Shown here in pieces: positions 62,901 through 64,000 of a DNA stretch of 64,000 nucleotides (positions are counted from its first letter, which is position 1; the number at the start of each line of letters is the position of its first letter). The notes below the pieces were generated by a model. The model ran no database searches. It had not been told where the DNA came from and worked only from the letters and a program-made list of their open reading frames with translations. This DNA comes from Trichobilharzia szidati (lineage: Eukaryota; Platyhelminthes; Trematoda; Strigeidida; Schistosomatidae): NCBI GenBank assembly GCA_944472155.2, contig OX235271.1, forward strand, positions 102,623,256 to 102,687,255. The letters run 5' to 3'. The position numbers and the translations under genes were made by a program.

Positions 62901-63592
62901 GTGGTATTTAAGTCCGTAAAATTTATATTATTATATATCCGGTGAGTGTTTCATGATTACACACTGGTAAAAAAGCACTTGGCTTACTTCATATGGTCAG
63001 CTTTTGTCATATATGGATATCTTATAAAAAACCATAAATTTACAAGGCAATATATGAATGCAAAGTTGTTATGATTTCTTTCTTCTTTCAGTTTTGTTAA
63101 ATTCAGGATTAAATGTATGAAAACAGGAAACAATATATTGAACATTTACTATCTTTTGTAATTTTTTCTTGTTGTTTTATTTACAATTTAGGCATCACCA
63201 ATGAACCAATTACACTAGGCTATCGTGTTATCCGTCCAAATCACCGTTCATCTTCCTCACAAACGAATAAGCATTCAAATATGCTGAAAAAAGATTCCAA
63301 TCAGAACAGTGAAGTTGACTTTTCTACTTCCAGTGATATTGTAGTCAGTCGAGCTGACTGTTATTCATTACGTCATGAAAAAGCAGTTGTTGACAGTATC
63401 CGAAGAGGTGTGGAATGCGGTATTGTATTGGTATCGCCTGAAATTCAGGATGATAACAACCGTGATACATCAAAAAATTTTATCTCTGACTGGAAAGTTG
63501 GCGATATCATACAGTGTTATGTAGTAATACAAGAGACGCCTGAAGTTGAATGGGATTTTGAAACGAAGTACTCAGAAACACAACGTAACTAA
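38998..63592 (+). CDS. MTIF2: mitochondrial translation initiation factor IF-2 (12 exons, 767 aa)
   Basis: Exons: 38998-39093, 39126-39267, 39303-39411, 45344-45726, 52121-52170, 52866-53080, 54809-55022, 55594-55761, 57331-57544, 60395-60559, 61877-62023, 63192-63592. All introns are GT-AG and all codon phases agree; human MTIF2 has 727 aa. The GTPase brings initiator tRNA to the mitochondrial small subunit. Exon 1 looks like a mitochondrial presequence ([20 protein letters not shown]). Exon 2 is the IF2_N segment ([18 protein letters not shown]). The G domain shows GHVDHGKTT (G135 on), [23 protein letters not shown] (251-254) and VPISALKR. Later exons give domain II, the coiled linker (exon 8), domain III ([13 protein letters not shown]) and the C-terminal tRNA-binding domain ([17 protein letters not shown]). 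Introns 1 and 2 are only 32 and 35 nt; intron 3 is 5.9 kb and intron 4 is 6.4 kb, filled with retroelements. Confidence 0.95.
40064..40385. repeat. GC-rich island, probable repeat
   Basis: About 320 bp with clearly higher GC than its surroundings, bounded by AT-rich intron 3 of MTIF2. It holds a 98-codon plus-strand ORF ([20 protein letters not shown]...) without recognised motifs. Sharp composition edges suggest a transposed segment; no second copy lies in the window. Confidence 0.4.
41430..44130 (-). pseudogene. Penelope-like element, near full span but heavily broken
   Basis: Reading the minus strand from 44130: broken N-terminal part, [18 protein letters not shown] (43780-43680), the [11 protein letters not shown] palm entry (43400-43360), VGSPLGP-like text hidden by a frameshift, [12 protein letters not shown] (42980-42930; YVDD changed to YVDN), ENGY (42630-42621), an insertion (41958-42620), then [13 protein letters not shown] and a GIY-YIG domain at 41886-41536 ([28 protein letters not shown]). 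It lies antisense in MTIF2 intron 3. Confidence 0.8.
41958..42620. mobile_element. composite opposed hammerhead SINE insertion with 12-bp target duplication
   Basis: ATATCCATTCTC at 41946-41957 is repeated at 42621-42632, and the PLE reading frame is cleanly interrupted there (ENGY repeated). The insert holds an antisense SINE (hammerhead 42092-42044, tRNA-like head near 42170-42095) and a sense SINE (about 42395-42620, hammerhead 42520-42568). A roughly 48-bp direct repeat (GTTTGTAAGGGTTAGTTTTG...) sits at the left end and again at 42355. Its termini are inverted copies (GTTGATCA...). Confidence 0.8.
44262..44590 (-). mobile_element. RTE-type LINE (family A) fragment
   Basis: Minus-strand frames read [20 protein letters not shown] and [13 protein letters not shown], matching the 7632-8575 copy. 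The same segment, ending at GGTCGATAG, occurs at 21690-21908. Confidence 0.75.
45727..46530 (+). repeat. MTIF2 intron 4 segment duplicated at 21.9-22.7 kb
   Basis: Starts with the exon 4 donor GTAAGA and continues for about 800 bp at very high identity to 21905-22715. This is probably the parent copy, because here it is contiguous with its exon. Confidence 0.85.
46950..49201 (-). mobile_element. near-intact Penelope-like element (RT + GIY-YIG endonuclease)
   Basis: A 647-codon open frame (48893-46950) is preceded by its N-terminal part in another frame (49201-49025); a single missing base near 49025 separates them. Positions in the 647-aa frame: [11 protein letters not shown] about 94-104, LYGLPKIHK and [11 protein letters not shown] before 200, SLDTESLF with Asp240, AMGSPLGP 302-309, the catalytic YVDD 337-340, and a GIY-YIG core ([17 protein letters not shown]) about 538-554 with the downstream HYPAWLQKG and EHLVTTGHS elements. 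All catalytic motifs are intact. PLEs copy by target-primed reverse transcription with the GIY-YIG nuclease. It lies antisense in MTIF2 intron 4 and is the youngest PLE in the window. Confidence 0.9.
49331..50950 (-). pseudogene. second Penelope-like element, older lineage, broken
   Basis: Same orientation and directly upstream of the near-intact PLE. From right to left: [20 protein letters not shown] and [18 protein letters not shown] (50925-50638), [17 protein letters not shown] and [10 protein letters not shown] (50512-50219; YVDD replaced by YMDD), then a GIY-YIG domain (49672-49331: [29 protein letters not shown]). Frames are broken at several places, and a 199-bp RTE tail is inserted at 49824-50022. 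The N-terminal part is lost at about 50950. Confidence 0.85.
49824..50022 (+). mobile_element. RTE family A 3' end inserted in PLE, 14-bp target duplication
   Basis: GAGTATCCTTTTCC at 49810-49823 recurs exactly at 50023-50036. Between them is the RTE 3' end (TTTGTCTCACACCTCTGTTT, GTGCAAAGTTCTATGTCGAA) and a (CGAC)n-type tail. The perfect flanks make this a recent insertion into an already old PLE. Confidence 0.9.
50973..51236 (+). mobile_element. RTE-type LINE (family B) 3' fragment
   Basis: Frames read [20 protein letters not shown] and VDMKEIV, then the family 3' end TTGAAGCCCTATGTTCTACT and an (AAT)n-like tail. It abuts the truncated N-terminus of the older PLE. Confidence 0.75.
51622..51845 (+). 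repeat. tRNA-derived SINE (family T)
   Basis: Same family as 12056-12275: GGTCCGGGGTTCGATCCCCG, GGTTGGGCATGAGGCTAGCA, then GAAACCCTATGTTCCACTGG and an A-rich tail. The 5'-most part of the head (GTCGGTGGCATAGCG) is missing. MTIF2 intron 4. Confidence 0.8.
52380..52605 (-). repeat. tRNA-derived SINE (family T)
   Basis: Antisense copy in MTIF2 intron 5. It ends on the right with the reversed tRNA-like head (GGTTGGCGAGCGTCCTAACC, then CCGACAC). Confidence 0.8.
53845..54070 (+). repeat. tRNA-derived SINE (family T)
   Basis: Sense copy in MTIF2 intron 6 with a complete head (GTCGGTGGCACAGCGGTTAG), the GGGCATGAGGCTAGCAACCC body, and the end GAAACCCTGTGTTCCACTGG. Confidence 0.8.
55280..55473. repeat. 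foldback: inverted pair of PLE-terminus units
   Basis: Arms at about 55305-55379 and 55398-55473 are near-perfect reverse complements (GGTTGGTTTGGTTGC against GCAACCAAACCAACC) with a loop of under 20 bp, inside MTIF2 intron 7. The unit also occurs once at 3030-3170 next to PLE debris, which ties it to a PLE terminal repeat. Confidence 0.85.
55391..55434 (+). ncRNA. minimal hammerhead ribozyme motif (PLE type), intact
   Basis: TTGCG stem I, CTGAAGA core (55396-55402), a strong stem II hairpin GTTGTCC-AGAA-GGACGAC, GAAA (55422-55425), a two-base stem III GC, TC cleavage site, CGCAA closing stem I (55430-55434). All core positions fit the consensus and both stems pair. Very short stem III is what is described for hammerheads in PLE terminal repeats. 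The opposite foldback arm has lost the core (ATAAAGA, GGAA). Activity is inferred. Confidence 0.75.
55940..56414 (+). mobile_element. RTE-type LINE (family B), 5'-truncated, 12-bp target duplication
   Basis: TAATATAGTAAA at 55928-55939 recurs at 56415-56426. The insert reads [37 protein letters not shown], then after a frame change [10 protein letters not shown] and the 3' end with an (AAT)n tail. MTIF2 intron 8. Confidence 0.9.
57795..57975 (+). repeat. Sm-alpha-like SINE with hammerhead
   Basis: A tRNA-like head (CCAAGTGGTCCAGTGGATAA, B box GGGTCCGAGCCTCG) is followed by a block that closely resembles the Schistosoma Sm-alpha hammerhead, ending CTGGATTCCACTGC. This is the best single marker for the organism. 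MTIF2 intron 9. Confidence 0.7.
57898..57958 (+). ncRNA. Sm-alpha-type hammerhead motif, decayed core
   Basis: Stem I GCAGG...CACTGC, stem II GTCAC-AAACA-GGAC, GAAA, a short stem III, TC and CTGGATTCC are present in order, but CTGATGA is replaced by AATGACGA-like sequence, so the ribozyme is probably dead. Confidence 0.6.
58745..59066. repeat. tRNA-headed hammerhead SINE (family 2), rearranged
   Basis: Contains the same blocks as 11206-11745 (GTGTCTAGTCC, GATATTAGATGGTTGGAGGC, then a sense hammerhead relic at 58985-59031 with a damaged core) joined in a palindromic order. Its right end touches the truncated RTE copy. Confidence 0.65.
59070..60090 (+). mobile_element. RTE-type LINE (family B), RT palm to 3' end
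   Basis: Broken frames give the RT palm ([32 protein letters not shown] with catalytic FADD), then [51 protein letters not shown] and the 3' end GAAGCCCTATGTTCCACTAG with a short (ATAA)-like tail. Frame changes and a stop after the palm make it inactive. MTIF2 intron 9. Confidence 0.85.
61635..61735 (-). repeat. hammerhead SINE (family 2) fragment
   Basis: Antisense fragment in MTIF2 intron 10. The hammerhead at 61717-61672 keeps CTGACGA, GTGCCAACTAGCAC and GAAA intact, but three extra bases (AAG) separate the TC site from the closing CAAGG strand. Confidence 0.7.
62420..62818 (+). mobile_element. RTE family A 3' fragment
   Basis: Decayed C-terminal coding text ([30 protein letters not shown]) parallels the 7632-8575 copy ([23 protein letters not shown]), followed by the 3' end GTGCAAAGTTCTACGTTGAA and a CAGTCAGCCAGTCA tail. 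MTIF2 intron 11. Confidence 0.75.
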
Positions 63593-63756
63593 AATGGTGA
63601 TATTATAGAAATGTACACAACCTATAAATAATATAAGTCTTCATTTTTTTATTCAAGTTTTCGTGTTTTATCACAGGTTTTTAGACAAGCGGGTGAAATA
63701 TTTCCCCAAGTTATTTATAAATCAGACATTCGACCTTATATGCATATGTATATATA

Positions 63757-64000
63757 TATATATATCTTTGTCCCCTTGGGTTCCGAATGGAGCATAGGGC
63801 TTTAACAACACATCTCCACTTTGTTTTATTTTCTGCCAACCTCTTAACCCGGGTCTACGATTACCCGTAATCTCTCATCTCTTCCTCACAAGATCCCCTT
63901 CATGTCACTCTACGACGAACCACTCGTCGCTTCCCACTTGGATTCTTTCAAGGGCCTGACGCGCGATGTGATTCGACGGCCTCTTCAACGCGTGCTCGAT
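63757..64000 (-). mobile_element. RTE-type LINE (family B) 3' fragment, cut by window end
   Basis: On the minus strand the copy ends in AAAGCCCTATGCTCCATTCG; upstream it carries the tail coding region. It starts about 165 bp downstream of the MTIF2 stop and runs off the window. Confidence 0.75.

Noticed and set aside
1..64000. CRISPR arrays, operons, bacterial promoters or terminators
   Set aside because: No regularly spaced repeats; gene structure is plainly eukaryotic with spliceosomal introns.

Overview
The window is AT-rich animal DNA with split genes, GT-AG introns from 32 nt to several kb, and a very high load of old retroelements. Penelope-like elements (PLE), two RTE-type LINE families, a CR1-like LINE, a gypsy-type LTR element and several tRNA-headed SINEs carrying hammerhead-ribozyme motifs, one of them close to the Schistosoma Sm-alpha SINE, point to a blood fluke (Schistosoma or a close relative). 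This assignment rests on recognised sequence style, not on a database search.

Three conserved housekeeping genes can be assembled exon by exon. On the minus strand: an asteroid-type XPG-fold protein (4227-7202, 2 exons, 734 aa) and OSGEP/Kae1, the tRNA N6-threonylcarbamoyladenosine synthase subunit (9791-17493, 4 exons, 336 aa). On the plus strand: mitochondrial translation initiation factor IF-2 (38998-63592, 12 exons, 767 aa), which fills most of the right half. Codon phase is preserved across every junction in all three. OSGEP and MTIF2 both serve translation, but they lie far apart and on opposite strands; nothing shows that they are co-regulated.

Layout: 1-3.7 kb SINE, RTE and PLE debris including an inverted PLE terminus; 4.2-7.2 asteroid gene; 7.6-8.6 a 5'-truncated RTE; 9.8-17.5 OSGEP with repeat-packed introns; 18-23 SINEs, a possible short minus-strand gene (19.8-20.8) and a segmental copy of an MTIF2 intron; 23.6-24 PLE debris; 25.5-30 a gypsy element broken against a CR1-like LINE; 30-39 gene-poor DNA with a few unexplained ORFs; 39-63.6 MTIF2, whose introns hold a near-intact PLE, older PLEs, RTE copies and SINEs; 63.8-64 another RTE end.

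The most unusual theme is the number of hammerhead ribozyme motifs. At least four families are visible. All share a very short palindromic stem III, which suits dimeric or transcript-context cleavage. One sits inside a PLE-like foldback in MTIF2 intron 7 with every core position intact.
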